A DNA stretch of 13,556 nt from an uncultured Oscillibacter sp. (GCA_902490355.1 CABUDN010000063.1:1-13556); one strand, 5' to 3'. Numbered from the stretch's first letter, positions 6,686 to 13,499 are shown. Notes: generated by a model not told the origin, from the sequence alone. Program-made: numbers and translations.

Positions 6686-6711
6686 GGGCCGTCCCCGGCT
6701 GGGGACGGCCC
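6686..6711 (-). other. GC-rich hairpin between glyS and the AEC gene, without U-tract
   Basis: A perfect 11-bp stem GGGCCGTCCCC / GGGGACGGCCC (6686-6696 with 6701-6711) with a 4-nt loop. On the minus strand it is followed by ATTCC, not by T residues, so it is not a standard intrinsic terminator. It may stabilise the glyS 3' end or mark a processing site while letting transcription continue into the AEC gene. Confidence 0.6.
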
Positions 6712-6758
6712 AAAGGGTCGCATGTTTGCCCGGTCAAAACCGCCTGGGCTCCGGCCGA

Positions 6759-8180
6759 TTAATAAGCCAGCTTCTCCCGCAGGTAGTTCTTCAGCTCTGC
6801 GATGGGCAGGCGCACCTGCTCCATGGTGTCGCGGTCCCGGACGGTGACGCAGTTGTCGCCTTCCTTCTCGGCGTCGCCCACGGTGTCAAAGTCCACCGTC
6901 ACGCAGTACGGTGTGCCGATCTCGTCCTCCCGGCGATAGCGCTTGCCGATGGAACCGGTGTCGTCAAAGTCCACCATCCACTCCTTGGACAGCTCTGCCT
7001 GGATCTCCCGGGCCTTGTCGGAAAGCTTCTTGGACAGGGGCAGCACGGCCACCTTGAAGGGTGCCAGAGCCGGATGGAAGTGCATGACCACACGCACGTC
7101 GTTCTTCTCCGCGTCCACGACTTCCTCGTCATAGGCCTCAATGAGGAAGGCCAGAGTCACGCGGTCAGCACCCAGAGAGGGCTCCACCACGTAGGGAATA
7201 TAGCGCTCGTTGGTCTCGGGATCGAAGTAGGTCATATCCTTGCCGGAGGTGGTCTGGTGCTGGGTCAGGTCGTAGTCGGTACGGTCCGCCACGCCCCACA
7301 GCTCGCCCCAGCCGAAGGGGAACAGGAACTCAAAGTCCGTGGTGCCCTTGGAGTAGAAGCACAGCTCCTCGGGGCTGTGGTCACGCAGCCGCAGGTGCTC
7401 CTCGCTCATGTTCAGGCCCAGCAGCCACTCCTTGCAGAAGGAGCGCCAGTACTGGAACCACTCGAGATCGGTGCCGGGCTTGCAGAAGAACTCCAGCTCC
7501 ATCTGCTCGAACTCCCGGGTACGGAAGGTGAAGTTGCCGGGAGTGATCTCGTTGCGGAAGGACTTGCCGATCTGGCACACGCCGAAGGGCAGCTTGCGGC
7601 GGGTGGTGCGCTGGACGTTCTGGAAGTTGACGAAAATGCCCTGGGCAGTCTCGGGACGCAGATACACGGTATTCTTGGCATCCTCGGTGACGCCCTGGAA
7701 GGTCTTGAACATCAGGTTGAACTGCCGGATGTCCGTGAAGTTGTGCTTGCCGCAGCTGGGGCAGGGGATGTTGTGGGACTCGATGAAGTCCTTCATCTCC
7801 TCCTGGGAGAAGGCGTCGATGGGCTTGGAGAGCTCCACGCCGTTCTCGGCGGCCCAGTCCTCGATCAGCTTATCGGCCCGGAAGCGCTCCTTGCACTCCT
7901 TGCAGTCCATGAGGGGATCGGAGAAGCCGCCTAAGTGGCCGCTGGCCACCCAGGTCTGGGGGTTCATGAGGATGGCGGCGTCCAGACCCACGTTATAGGG
8001 GTTCTCCTGGACGAACTTCTTCCACCAGGCCTTCTTGACGTTGTTCTTGAGCTCCACGCCCAGAGGGCCGTAGTCCCAGGTGTTGGCAAGACCGCCGTAG
8101 ATCTCGCTGCCTGCGAAGATAAAGCCGCGGCCTTTGCAGAGGGCTACGATCTTCTCCATGGTTTTCTGCTGGTTATCCAT
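6759..8180 (-). CDS. glyS: Glycine--tRNA ligase, single-chain class II (alpha2) type
   Basis: Cytoplasmic enzyme (473 aa) that charges tRNA-Gly with glycine using ATP. Visible features are GGLANTWDYGPLG (29-41) at class II motif 1, GKSFRNEITP (205-214) continuing into TREFEQMELE (221-230) as motif 2, and EPSLGADRVTLAF (333-345) as motif 3. Two cysteine pairs, C93-x2-C96 and C140-x2-C143, probably bind zinc in the insertion. The C-terminal anticodon-binding domain spans about 365-470. Length matches dimeric bacterial/archaeal-like GlyRS, not the alpha2beta2 GlyQ-GlyS form. The ATG at 8180 has AAGGAGA 8 nt upstream; a longer reading would run back into the terminator of the leader. Expression is controlled by the T-box directly upstream. 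In some nomenclatures this form is called glyQS. Confidence 0.97.
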   Translation of the reverse strand: MDNQQKTMEKIVALCKGRGFIFAGSEIYGGLANTWDYGPLGVELKNNVKKAWWKKFVQENPYNVGLDAAILMNPQTWVASGHLGGFSDPLMDCKECKERFRADKLIEDWAAENGVELSKPIDAFSQEEMKDFIESHNIPCPSCGKHNFTDIRQFNLMFKTFQGVTEDAKNTVYLRPETAQGIFVNFQNVQRTTRRKLPFGVCQIGKSFRNEITPGNFTFRTREFEQMELEFFCKPGTDLEWFQYWRSFCKEWLLGLNMSEEHLRLRDHSPEELCFYSKGTTDFEFLFPFGWGELWGVADRTDYDLTQHQTTSGKDMTYFDPETNERYIPYVVEPSLGADRVTLAFLIEAYDEEVVDAEKNDVRVVMHFHPALAPFKVAVLPLSKKLSDKAREIQAELSKEWMVDFDDTGSIGKRYRREDEIGTPYCVTVDFDTVGDAEKEGDNCVTVRDRDTMEQVRLPIAELKNYLREKLAY

Positions 8181-8220
8181 GTCCGATTCTCCTTTTTCAC
8201 ACAAAAAATTTTGACAGGAC

Positions 8221-8258
8221 AAAATAAAAACGCCCCGAGCCGAAACTGGCTCAGGGCG
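8221..8258 (-). terminator. Regulated terminator of the glyS T-box
   Basis: An 11-bp stem CGCCCTGAGCC / GGCTCGGGGCG (8258-8248 with 8241-8231, one G-U pair) followed by TTTTTATTTT on the minus strand. It lies between the T-box core and the glyS start, and its 5' arm overlaps the antiterminator. Confidence 0.93.
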
Positions 8259-8463
8259 AACTTTACATAAAGTCCGTGGTTCCACCTGAATTTCCCCATG
8301 GGGGACACTCTGCCCGGTAACGGCGGGGACCGGCGGGGCATTTCCGCTCCGCGGCTCCAGGGCGCCTTCTCCCCCCTCCCGCCAGGACTTTCACCAGCCG
8401 TCCTCTCTCTTATCCGGGAATGGAAGGGATACTCTTCCCTGTCACAGCCTTTCATGGATATCG
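8221..8463 (-). promoter_or_regulatory. T-box riboswitch, glycine-specific, controlling glyS
   Basis: The leader senses uncharged tRNA-Gly and allows glyS transcription when glycine charging is low. In RNA order on the minus strand: Stem I motif GAAGAGTA (8437-8430), AGAGAG (8410-8405) and GCTGGTGAAAG (8398-8388), followed by GAAGGC at 8369-8364. In that last motif GGC (8366-8364) sits in the usual specifier position and is a Gly codon. The T-box core AGGTGGAACCACGG is at 8287-8274; its UGGA fits the UCCA end of tRNA-Gly. The helix CGGACTTT / AAAGTTCG (8276-8257) with CAGG / CCTG forms the antiterminator, and the CCTG strand is reused by the terminator at 8258-8231. The T-box call is firm; the exact specifier register is an inference from position. 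Confidence 0.93.
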
Positions 8464-8469
8464 TGAAGA

Positions 8470-8498
8470 ACTCTATCACGTTTTTTCTGCCTTGTCAA
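8470..8498 (-). promoter_or_regulatory. Predicted promoter of the glyS T-box transcript
   Basis: On the minus strand a perfect TTGACA (8493-8498), 17 bp, then TAGAGT (8470-8475, four of six). Transcription would start near 8463, just before Stem I. CGTGA (8476-8480) and TCACG (8462-8466) form a small dyad around the -10 box. Confidence 0.75.
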
Positions 8499-8503
8499 GA
8501 GAG

Positions 8504-8766
8504 CGGCCGGGCAAATTCTCCCTCCGGTGGGCGGGGCTACTCTCTGCGCTTCGTCAGAACTCTGCCCGGCAAACGCAGAGAAGCCGTCTTGACGGAGCTC
8601 TGCGGTTTTCCACAATGGGCCATGCAATTGGGGAATTTTCCCGGGGATTTGGGCCAATTTCACGGCAATTTCAGAAAAACGGCCCCAAACCGCGCCGTCT
8701 TTTGCACATTCTTTCCCTTTTTGGGGAAAACCATCCCGATGTGCCTGCCATTTGTCTGTTTCCTGA
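8504..8766. other. Gene-free structured stretch between jag terminator and glyS promoter
   Basis: I see no convincing coding frame: a 24-codon minus-strand frame starting MVFPKKGKNV near 8730 lacks a ribosome site. The stretch has alternative base pairing: CGCAGAG (8574-8580) can pair with CTCTGCG at 8542-8548 or with CTCTGCG at 8598-8604. The second option encloses CCGTC-TT-GACGG (8584-8595) and is followed by GTTTT, giving a plus-strand terminator-like hairpin. A weaker dyad ACGGC / GCCGT (79-83 and 94-98 past 8600) has T residues on both sides. This could be a small RNA; no promoter for one was recognised. Confidence 0.4.
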
Positions 8767-8800
8767 AAAAAGACCGCCGTCTTGCAACGGCGGTCTTTTT
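8766..8800 (-). terminator. Terminator of the rpmH-jag operon
   Basis: A perfect 13-bp inverted repeat AAAAAGACCGCCG / CGGCGGTCTTTTT (8767-8779 with 8788-8800), loop of 8 nt, with T runs on both strands. It lies 10 bp after the jag stop codon on the minus strand. Confidence 0.93.
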
Positions 8801-8810
8801 GTCAGTGCAA

Positions 8811-9665
8811 TTACTGCTTTTCCCGGTCGTACGCCACGATCACCCGGCGGTTGGGATCCACGCCGGTGGAATAGGTGGTGACACCCGGCACGTCCTGCAG
8901 CGCCGTATGGATCACATGGCGCTCATAGGCGTTCATGGGCTCCAGAGTCACACTGCGGCGGTACTTGACCACCTTGCCGGCCACCTTCCGGGCCAGGTTC
9001 TGCAGACTCTGCTCCCGCTTTTCCCGGTAGCCCTCGGCATCCAGCTGGACCCGGACCCGGCCGCCGGTACGGTTGACGGCATAGCTGGTCAGCTGCTGGA
9101 TGGCGTCCAGGGTCTCGCCCCGGCGGCCGATCAGAGCGCCCAGGTTCTCCCCTTCCAGGATCACCCGGTAGCGGCCCTTCTCCGGCAGGTACACCTTCAC
9201 CTGGGCATTGCTCTCCATTTGCGAGAGCAATCCGGAGAGGAAGGTACGGATGGCCTGGGCCTTCTCGTCGTCCACTTCCTCACCCAGGGAAACCGGCTGG
9301 GGCTGTGCCTTGGGCTGCTCCGGAGCGGACTTTTCCTGCACCGGCTTTTCCCGCACAGGCTTGTCCGCCTTCTTTTCCGCTTTGGGTGCGGAGCGCTTTT
9401 CCGGATTCTTCCGGGGTTCGCTCTTGGCAGCAGGCTGCTCCGCCTTCTCCTGCACCGGCGCGCTCTGTACCGGAGCGGGCTCTTCTTCCTCGGGTCCGTA
9501 GCTCACCCGGACCTTGGCCGGGCAGCTGCCCAGACCCAAAAAGCCGCTTTTGGCGCGCTCCAGAATCTCAACGGACACATCATCGCGGTCGAGCCCCAGC
9601 TGGGCCAGTGCCTTGCTGATGGCCTCTTCCTCGTTTTTGCCCGTTACATCGATATACTCTCTCAT
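8811..9665 (-). CDS. jag: RNA-binding protein KhpB (Jag/EloR)
   Basis: Cytoplasmic KH-R3H protein (284 aa), linked in other Firmicutes to control of cell elongation and division with partner KhpA. Domains: Jag-N (about 1-52; MREYIDVTGKNEEEAISKAL and AKSGFLGLG), a long Lys/Pro/Glu-rich linker (about 57-130), a KH-type domain (about 135-210) with the GRRG loop at 180-183 in ALIGRRGETLDA, and an R3H domain (about 215-282) with the R-x3-H core RHVIH at 249-253. All key elements are intact. It is the last gene of the rpmH operon, 13 bp after yidC, with GAGGGA as ribosome site. The usual next genes, mnmE and mnmG, are absent; a terminator follows instead. Confidence 0.95.
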   Translation of the reverse strand: MREYIDVTGKNEEEAISKALAQLGLDRDDVSVEILERAKSGFLGLGSCPAKVRVSYGPEEEEPAPVQSAPVQEKAEQPAAKSEPRKNPEKRSAPKAEKKADKPVREKPVQEKSAPEQPKAQPQPVSLGEEVDDEKAQAIRTFLSGLLSQMESNAQVKVYLPEKGRYRVILEGENLGALIGRRGETLDAIQQLTSYAVNRTGGRVRVQLDAEGYREKREQSLQNLARKVAGKVVKYRRSVTLEPMNAYERHVIHTALQDVPGVTTYSTGVDPNRRVIVAYDREKQ

Positions 9666-9678
9666 AACGGTCCCTCAC

Positions 9679-10848
9679 TCAATTGTCACTGTCATACCGG
9701 TCGGCCTTGTAAGACCGGCCCCGGGCATAGGGACGCTCCCCGACCCGGCCGGCTTCCGTGGTACTGGTGCCGGCTTTTTTGGCCTTTTGGACCTTGGCTT
9801 CCTGCGCGGCCTTGCGCTTTTCCTTCAGGGACTGCTTCTGCTCCACCTGCTGGCGGCGCTGCTCCTGCTGGACCTTGGCTTCCTCCATCCGGCGCTGACG
9901 GTCCGCCTGACGGGCGGCATACCGGGCGTCCTCCTCTTCCTGGAGCTTCTTGGTGAAGAACTTGCCCAGGACCACTTCCTGAATCAGGGAGAAGACACTC
10001 TGGGCAATCCAGTAGATACCCAGGGCGGCGGGCATGATGAAGGCAATGTACACGGACACCAGAGGCATCATGTACATCATGCTCCGGGTGGAGCGGGCGG
10101 CAGGACCCTCCTGCTGGGGCTGCTGCTTCATGGTGATGAAGGAGAGGGCAAACTGCGCAAGACCGGCCAGAATGGGAATCAGAATCAGGCCGATGCAGGC
10201 CCACTCCAGGTGGAAGTTGGTAAATCCGGTGCTGGGATTGGACGTCAGGTCCAGGCCCAGGAAGTTGTAGTTCATGTTGATCCACCCGTCGATGCTGCTG
10301 CCGTAGTCGGGCATCTGGGCGGTGATCTCCTTGACCAGGTTGATCTGGCCGTAGGGCTGCAGCTGGGGCAGGCCATCCTTGAGCACCATGGCGCCGTCCT
10401 CGGCAACCTTGACGATGTTGCCCATGGCCACGCCGGCATCGGCCAGGTGGTTGATGATGCTGTACATCGTCTCCTCGGAGAGCATCATGAAGTGGGTGAT
10501 GGGCTGACGGATGATGGAGTACAGCGCGATCAGAATGGGCAGGGGCAAAAAGCTCCACAGACAGCCGCTCATGGGGTTGACCCCCTCCTCGGCATAGAGC
10601 TTTTGCATCTCCTCGCTCATTTTCGCCTGGTTGTTGGCGTACTTCTTCTGAATCTCCTGCATCCGGCCGGACATCCGGCTCATGCGCATCATGCTCTTCT
10701 TGGATTTCATCTGCAGAGGCAGCAAAATCAGCTTGAGCACCAGGGTGAAGAGGATGATGGCCACGCCGTAAGAGCCGGTGAGCTCATAGAACACGCGGAC
10801 CAGCCAGGCAAAGGGGATACAGATGACGTATCCGATGCTAGAAAACAT
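9679..10848 (-). CDS. yidC: Membrane protein insertase YidC/Oxa1 family
   Basis: Inserts and folds membrane proteins, alone or with SecYEG (389 aa). Membrane segments lie about at 5-22, 28-45, 97-115, 216-240 and 258-292. A cytoplasmic helical hairpin lies at about 46-90 (MKSKKSMMRMSRMSGRM). A large external segment runs about 120-210. A very basic C-terminal tail at about 296-389 is rich in Lys, Arg and Gln and probably contacts ribosomes. There is no lipoprotein signal, unlike Bacillus SpoIIIJ. The groove Arg that follows the FT(I/V)V pattern in most YidC proteins is Lys39 here (FTLVLKLILLPL), a conservative change. The ATG at 10848 follows GGAGG by 9 nt. It lies 77 bp after yidD in the rpmH operon. 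Confidence 0.95.
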   Translation of the reverse strand: MFSSIGYVICIPFAWLVRVFYELTGSYGVAIILFTLVLKLILLPLQMKSKKSMMRMSRMSGRMQEIQKKYANNQAKMSEEMQKLYAEEGVNPMSGCLWSFLPLPILIALYSIIRQPITHFMMLSEETMYSIINHLADAGVAMGNIVKVAEDGAMVLKDGLPQLQPYGQINLVKEITAQMPDYGSSIDGWINMNYNFLGLDLTSNPSTGFTNFHLEWACIGLILIPILAGLAQFALSFITMKQQPQQEGPAARSTRSMMYMMPLVSVYIAFIMPAALGIYWIAQSVFSLIQEVVLGKFFTKKLQEEEDARYAARQADRQRRMEEAKVQQEQRRQQVEQKQSLKEKRKAAQEAKVQKAKKAGTSTTEAGRVGERPYARGRSYKADRYDSDN

Positions 10849-10925
10849 AAGGCGTATCCTCCAAATCGTGATACAAATCGTAATGAGCGGGATCGTCTCC
10901 GCAGCAGCGGAGCCATCTCCCAGGG

Positions 10926-11135
10926 TCAGGGCACCGGATCATATCCTCCCTTGTGAAACGGGTTGCAGCGCAGAATGCGCCGGAAGGCCAGATACCCGCC
11001 CTTCAGGGCGCCGTACTTTTCAATGGCCTCCAGAGCATACTGGGAACAGGTGGGCGTATAATTGCAGCAGGGCGGCCGGTAAGGAGAAATGGCCCGGCGG
11101 TAAAACTTCACCAGGGCAATCAAAATCCGCTTCAT
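10926..11135 (-). CDS. yidD: Membrane protein insertion efficiency factor YidD
   Basis: Small (69 aa) membrane-associated protein that assists YidC-dependent insertion. It shows the full family pattern: an amphipathic N terminus KRILIALVKFYRRAISP (2-18), CCNYTPTCSQYA (23-34), RRILRCNPF (52-60) and GGYDPVP at the end. The start is placed at 11135, where ATG overlaps the rnpA stop (ATGA, 11132-11135) and matches the family start; upstream in-frame codons lie inside rnpA. The overlap implies translational coupling. Confidence 0.95.
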   Translation of the reverse strand: MKRILIALVKFYRRAISPYRPPCCNYTPTCSQYALEAIEKYGALKGGYLAFRRILRCNPFHKGGYDPVP

Positions 11136-11476
11136 GTGCGCTCCTCCAGCAAATCCAGCTTCCGGCACAGCCGCAAAAACGTGTCATTGAGATCTTTCCA
11201 GGCCGCGGTCCCCGTCCGTCCCCGGGCCACCAGGATGATATCATATCCCTGGCGCAGCCGGTGGGCATTGAGACGGTATACCTCCCGCAGCCGGCGCCGG
11301 GCGCGGTTGCGCACCACGGCATGGCCCAGCTTCACCGAGGCCGTCAGCCCCAGGCGGTTGTGGTCCAGCTTGTTTTTCCGGCAGTATACCACCATACTGC
11401 CTCCCACCGCCGAGGCACCTTTCTGGTACATCCGGCGGAAGGCATGGTTGTCCTTCAGCGTTACCGCTTTTTTCAT
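11132..11476 (-). CDS. rnpA: Ribonuclease P protein component
   Basis: Basic protein (114 aa) that binds RNase P RNA and helps mature tRNA 5' ends. It begins MKKAVTLKDNHAFRRMYQKG. The family RNR motif lies at 56-58 in AVVRNRARRRLREVYR, followed by YDIILVARG (78-86). The start at 11476 follows AGGGGATG and matches known RnpA N termini; a longer reading to 11524 adds a tail unlike the family. It lies 132 bp after rpmH in the same transcript, with a strong hairpin in the gap, and overlaps yidD by 4 nt. Confidence 0.95.
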   Translation of the reverse strand: MKKAVTLKDNHAFRRMYQKGASAVGGSMVVYCRKNKLDHNRLGLTASVKLGHAVVRNRARRRLREVYRLNAHRLRQGYDIILVARGRTGTAAWKDLNDTFLRLCRKLDLLEERT

Positions 11477-11531
11477 ACGCTCATCCCCTGTCCGCGGAGG
11501 CACCGGTACATCCGATCCATACACGATTCAT

Positions 11532-11566
11532 AGGGACGGAGGAATCCTAGAATTCCCGCCGTCCCT
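11532..11566 (-). other. Stable hairpin between rpmH and rnpA
   Basis: AGGGACGG (11532-11539) pairs with CCGTCCCT (11559-11566), and an inner GGAAT / ATTCC pair extends the stem. No T run follows on the minus strand, so it is more likely an mRNA processing or partial attenuation element that separates high rpmH output from lower rnpA output (inference). Confidence 0.55.
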
Positions 11567-11608
11567 GAAGGCGTCTTATCCAGTGTCTCCCGCACGTTCC
11601 GTTTTCGC

Positions 11609-11749
11609 TTAGTAGGACAGACGGGCGCGGCCCTTTGCGCGACGGCGGGCCAGAACCTTGCGGCCGTTGGCGGTCGCCATTCTCTTGCGGAACCCGTGAA
11701 CCTTCTGGCCGTGCAGCTTCTTGGGCTGATAGGTACGTTTCGTTGCCAT
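11609..11749 (-). CDS. rpmH: 50S ribosomal protein L34
   Basis: A 46-residue, very basic ribosomal protein, read directly from the minus strand: it starts MATKRTYQPKKLHGQKVHGF and ends AKGRARLSY, the universal L34 pattern (RTYQPxxxxxxxxHGFxxRM). AGGAGGTG lies 7 nt before the ATG at 11749. It is the first gene of the rpmH-rnpA-yidD-yidC-jag operon, driven by a near-consensus promoter at 11864-11892. Full length for L34 (44-47 aa). Confidence 0.98.
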   Translation of the reverse strand: MATKRTYQPKKLHGQKVHGFRKRMATANGRKVLARRRAKGRARLSY

Positions 11750-11863
11750 CCTGAGACACCTCCTAACAGTATTCCGGCCGCCTTGCGGCGGCGCTTACTC
11801 GACACCTCTGCTTGCGCAAAGGCGCAGTAAACTTACATCAGGCGCCATTCGGCGCGTAGAACA

Positions 11864-11892
11864 AGTATACAGACTTTTTCAAAACGTGTCAA
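11864..11892 (-). promoter_or_regulatory. Promoter of the rpmH operon
   Basis: On the minus strand a perfect TTGACA (11887-11892), a 17-bp spacer and TATACT (11864-11869). Transcription would start near 11857 and give a leader of about 108 nt. The leader contains CCGCC-TTG-CGGCGG and other small hairpins just before the ribosome site. It is the strongest promoter in the window. Confidence 0.88.
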
Positions 11893-12037
11893 GAATAACT
11901 TGAAAATTCCGTAAAAACCGTGCTTTTTTTCATTTCCGGGACGCTTTTTTCTAAATCTGGTGGCTCCCGGCCCGCCGGACGCAAGATGTGGCGCTTCCCG
12001 GCGGTATTTTTTTCAACGCTTATTATTAGAATAAGTA
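11893..12037. other. Divergent rpmH-dnaA intergenic core
   Basis: The gap between the two divergent promoters has no coding frame of note. It holds a terminator-like element on the plus strand: CCGCCGG (11972-11978) with CCGGCGG (11998-12004), followed by TATTTTTTT. It also holds the dyad CTTATT-ATTAG-AATAAG (12019-12035) directly in front of the dnaA -35 box. I found no good match to the DnaA box TTATCCACA here, so the visible box-like sites are all downstream of dnaA. Confidence 0.45.
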
Positions 12038-12066
12038 TTGCCAGATTCTCGTCTTTTTGTTATAAT
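12038..12066 (+). promoter_or_regulatory. Promoter of dnaA
   Basis: TTGCCA (12038-12043), a 17-bp spacer and a perfect TATAAT (12061-12066). Transcription would start near 12072, about 43 nt before the TTG start codon. Confidence 0.85.
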
Positions 12067-12114
12067 GCTATCGTGTAATTTTGTCCATTTTCAACTAGAG
12101 AGAGGTGTTTTCTT

Positions 12115-13437
12115 TTGAATTCCGTCGCTGACGTGTGGGATAACGTGCTCGCTCAGCTCAAGCGGGACCTTTCGGAAACCACCATCGCCACCTGGTTTGA
12201 CGAACTCAAGGCGGTGGATATCCGGGGCAACACATTCATCCTGCACTGCGCCAACGATTTCAAGCGCGGCTATATTGAGACCCTGTTTTTGAAAAACATC
12301 AAGGCCGCCCTCCATGACATCTTCTCCATGGAGTTTGAGGTCTCCATTCTGGATGACGCGGGTCTTGCTGCTCTGAGCGGCGGCGAACCGAAAAAACAGA
12401 GCGACCGCTTTACATCCGACGAGTTCACCTTCGAGACGTTCGTGGTGGGCCCGTCCAACAAGCTGGCCTACGCCGCATCCGTGGCAGTGGCAGAGCACCC
12501 CGCCCAGAACTACAATCCCCTGTTGATCTACGGGGATTCGGGCCTTGGCAAAACCCATTTGATCTATGCCATCGCCAACGTCATCCGGAAAAACGACCCC
12601 AGGTCCAAGATCGCCTACGTCAAGGGCGACGATCTGACCAATGAGCTGGTGGCCGCCATTCAGGCCGGTCCCAACAAGACCGCCGAGATGCGGGAGAAGT
12701 ACCGCCAGGCTGATCTGCTGCTGGTGGACGACGTGCAGTTCATCGCCGGCAAAAAGCAGACCCAGGAGGAGTTTTTCCATACCTTCAACAACCTGTATGA
12801 ATCCGGCCGGCAGATTGTCCTGACCTCCGACCGCCCCCCCTCCGAGATGACCCAGCTGGAGGACCGGCTGCGCACCCGGTTTGAATGGGGCCTTCTGGTG
12901 GACGTGGCGCCGCCGGATTTTGAGACGCGCCTTGCCATCATCAAAAACAAGGCGGCCCTGCTGGGACTGGACCTGCCGGACAAGGTCTCCGTCTACATCG
13001 CCCAGAACGTCACCTCCAACGTCCGGCAGCTGGAGGGCACCATCAATAAAATCATGGCACTGAAGGATCTGCTGGGCAACGACACCGATGAGGAGACCGT
13101 CTCCCGCGCCATTCAGGACATGCTCCGGCGCAACAACGAGTACGTCCCCACCCCGGAGGCCATTTTGGACTACATCAGCAAGTACTACAATGTGGAGCAG
13201 TCCGTCATCCGGGGCCAGCAGAGAATCCGGGACGCCGTGCAGGCCCGCCAGATCGCCATTTACCTCATCCGCAGCATGACCAACCTGTCTCTGGACGATA
13301 TCGGCAAGGAATTCGACAACCGGGACCACTCCACCGTGCTCTATTCCATCCAGCAGGTGGAGAAGAAGATGAAAAAGGACGCCGCGTTCGCCGAAACGGT
13401 CAAGGAAATCAAGACCAATATCAACGCCAAACGCTGA
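12115..13437 (+). CDS. dnaA: Chromosomal replication initiator DnaA
   Basis: AAA+ ATPase (440 aa) that binds DnaA boxes and opens the origin. Domain I lies at about 1-80 (VWDNVLAQLKRDLSETTIATWF), with a very short linker at about 85-100. The AAA+ core has Walker A GDSGLGKT (140-147), Walker B LLLVDDVQFI (201-210) and RLRTRFEWGL (251-260) near sensor/arginine-finger positions. The C-terminal DNA-binding domain has RDAVQARQIAIYLIRSMT (372-389) and the DnaA signature DNRDHSTVLYSIQQV (401-415). The start is TTG at 12115: AGAGGTG (12101-12107) lies 7 nt upstream and the product begins MNSVADVWDNVL like relatives; no suitable ATG is near. Divergent from rpmH, as at most Firmicute origins. Complete and with all key motifs. 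Confidence 0.98.
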   Translation: MNSVADVWDNVLAQLKRDLSETTIATWFDELKAVDIRGNTFILHCANDFKRGYIETLFLKNIKAALHDIFSMEFEVSILDDAGLAALSGGEPKKQSDRFTSDEFTFETFVVGPSNKLAYAASVAVAEHPAQNYNPLLIYGDSGLGKTHLIYAIANVIRKNDPRSKIAYVKGDDLTNELVAAIQAGPNKTAEMREKYRQADLLLVDDVQFIAGKKQTQEEFFHTFNNLYESGRQIVLTSDRPPSEMTQLEDRLRTRFEWGLLVDVAPPDFETRLAIIKNKAALLGLDLPDKVSVYIAQNVTSNVRQLEGTINKIMALKDLLGNDTDEETVSRAIQDMLRRNNEYVPTPEAILDYISKYYNVEQSVIRGQQRIRDAVQARQIAIYLIRSMTNLSLDDIGKEFDNRDHSTVLYSIQQVEKKMKKDAAFAETVKEIKTNINAKR

Positions 13438-13447
13438 GGCGTTTTTC
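13429..13447 (+). terminator. Weak terminator candidate across the dnaA stop codon
   Basis: AAACGC-TGAG-GCGTTT followed by TTC (13429-13447). The stem is only 6 bp and uses the stop codon in its loop, so termination may be partial. Confidence 0.4.
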
Positions 13448-13499
13448 TGTCCACAAATTCCACATCCCCCGTGGAAAAGGAAAACTCTGCTGTGGAAAA
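13447..13499. promoter_or_regulatory. oriC: Start of oriC: DnaA-box-like 9-mers downstream of dnaA (truncated)
   Basis: Four 9-mers resemble TTATCCACA. On the plus strand CTGTCCACA (13447-13455) and AATTCCACA (13456-13464) lie side by side. On the minus strand TTTTCCACG (13470-13478) and TTTTCCACA (13491-13499) are 21 bp apart, two helical turns. The last differs from consensus at one position. The dnaA-dnaN gap is a standard Firmicute origin location. Genomic sequence ends a few bases later, so the rest of oriC, any DNA-unwinding element and dnaN are missing. Confidence 0.6.

Noticed and set aside
6684..7934. Long plus-strand frame opposite glyS
   Set aside because: Antisense shadow; no ribosome site, and glyS is complete with all class II motifs.
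8298..9956. 552-codon plus-strand frame across the T-box, the gap and jag
   Set aside because: It crosses a riboswitch, a terminator and two genes on the other strand; composition is that of antisense GC-rich DNA.
11547..11759. 70-codon minus-strand frame over rpmH, starting MSQDGNETYL
   Set aside because: Wrong frame; the 46-codon L34 frame at 11609-11749 is unmistakable.
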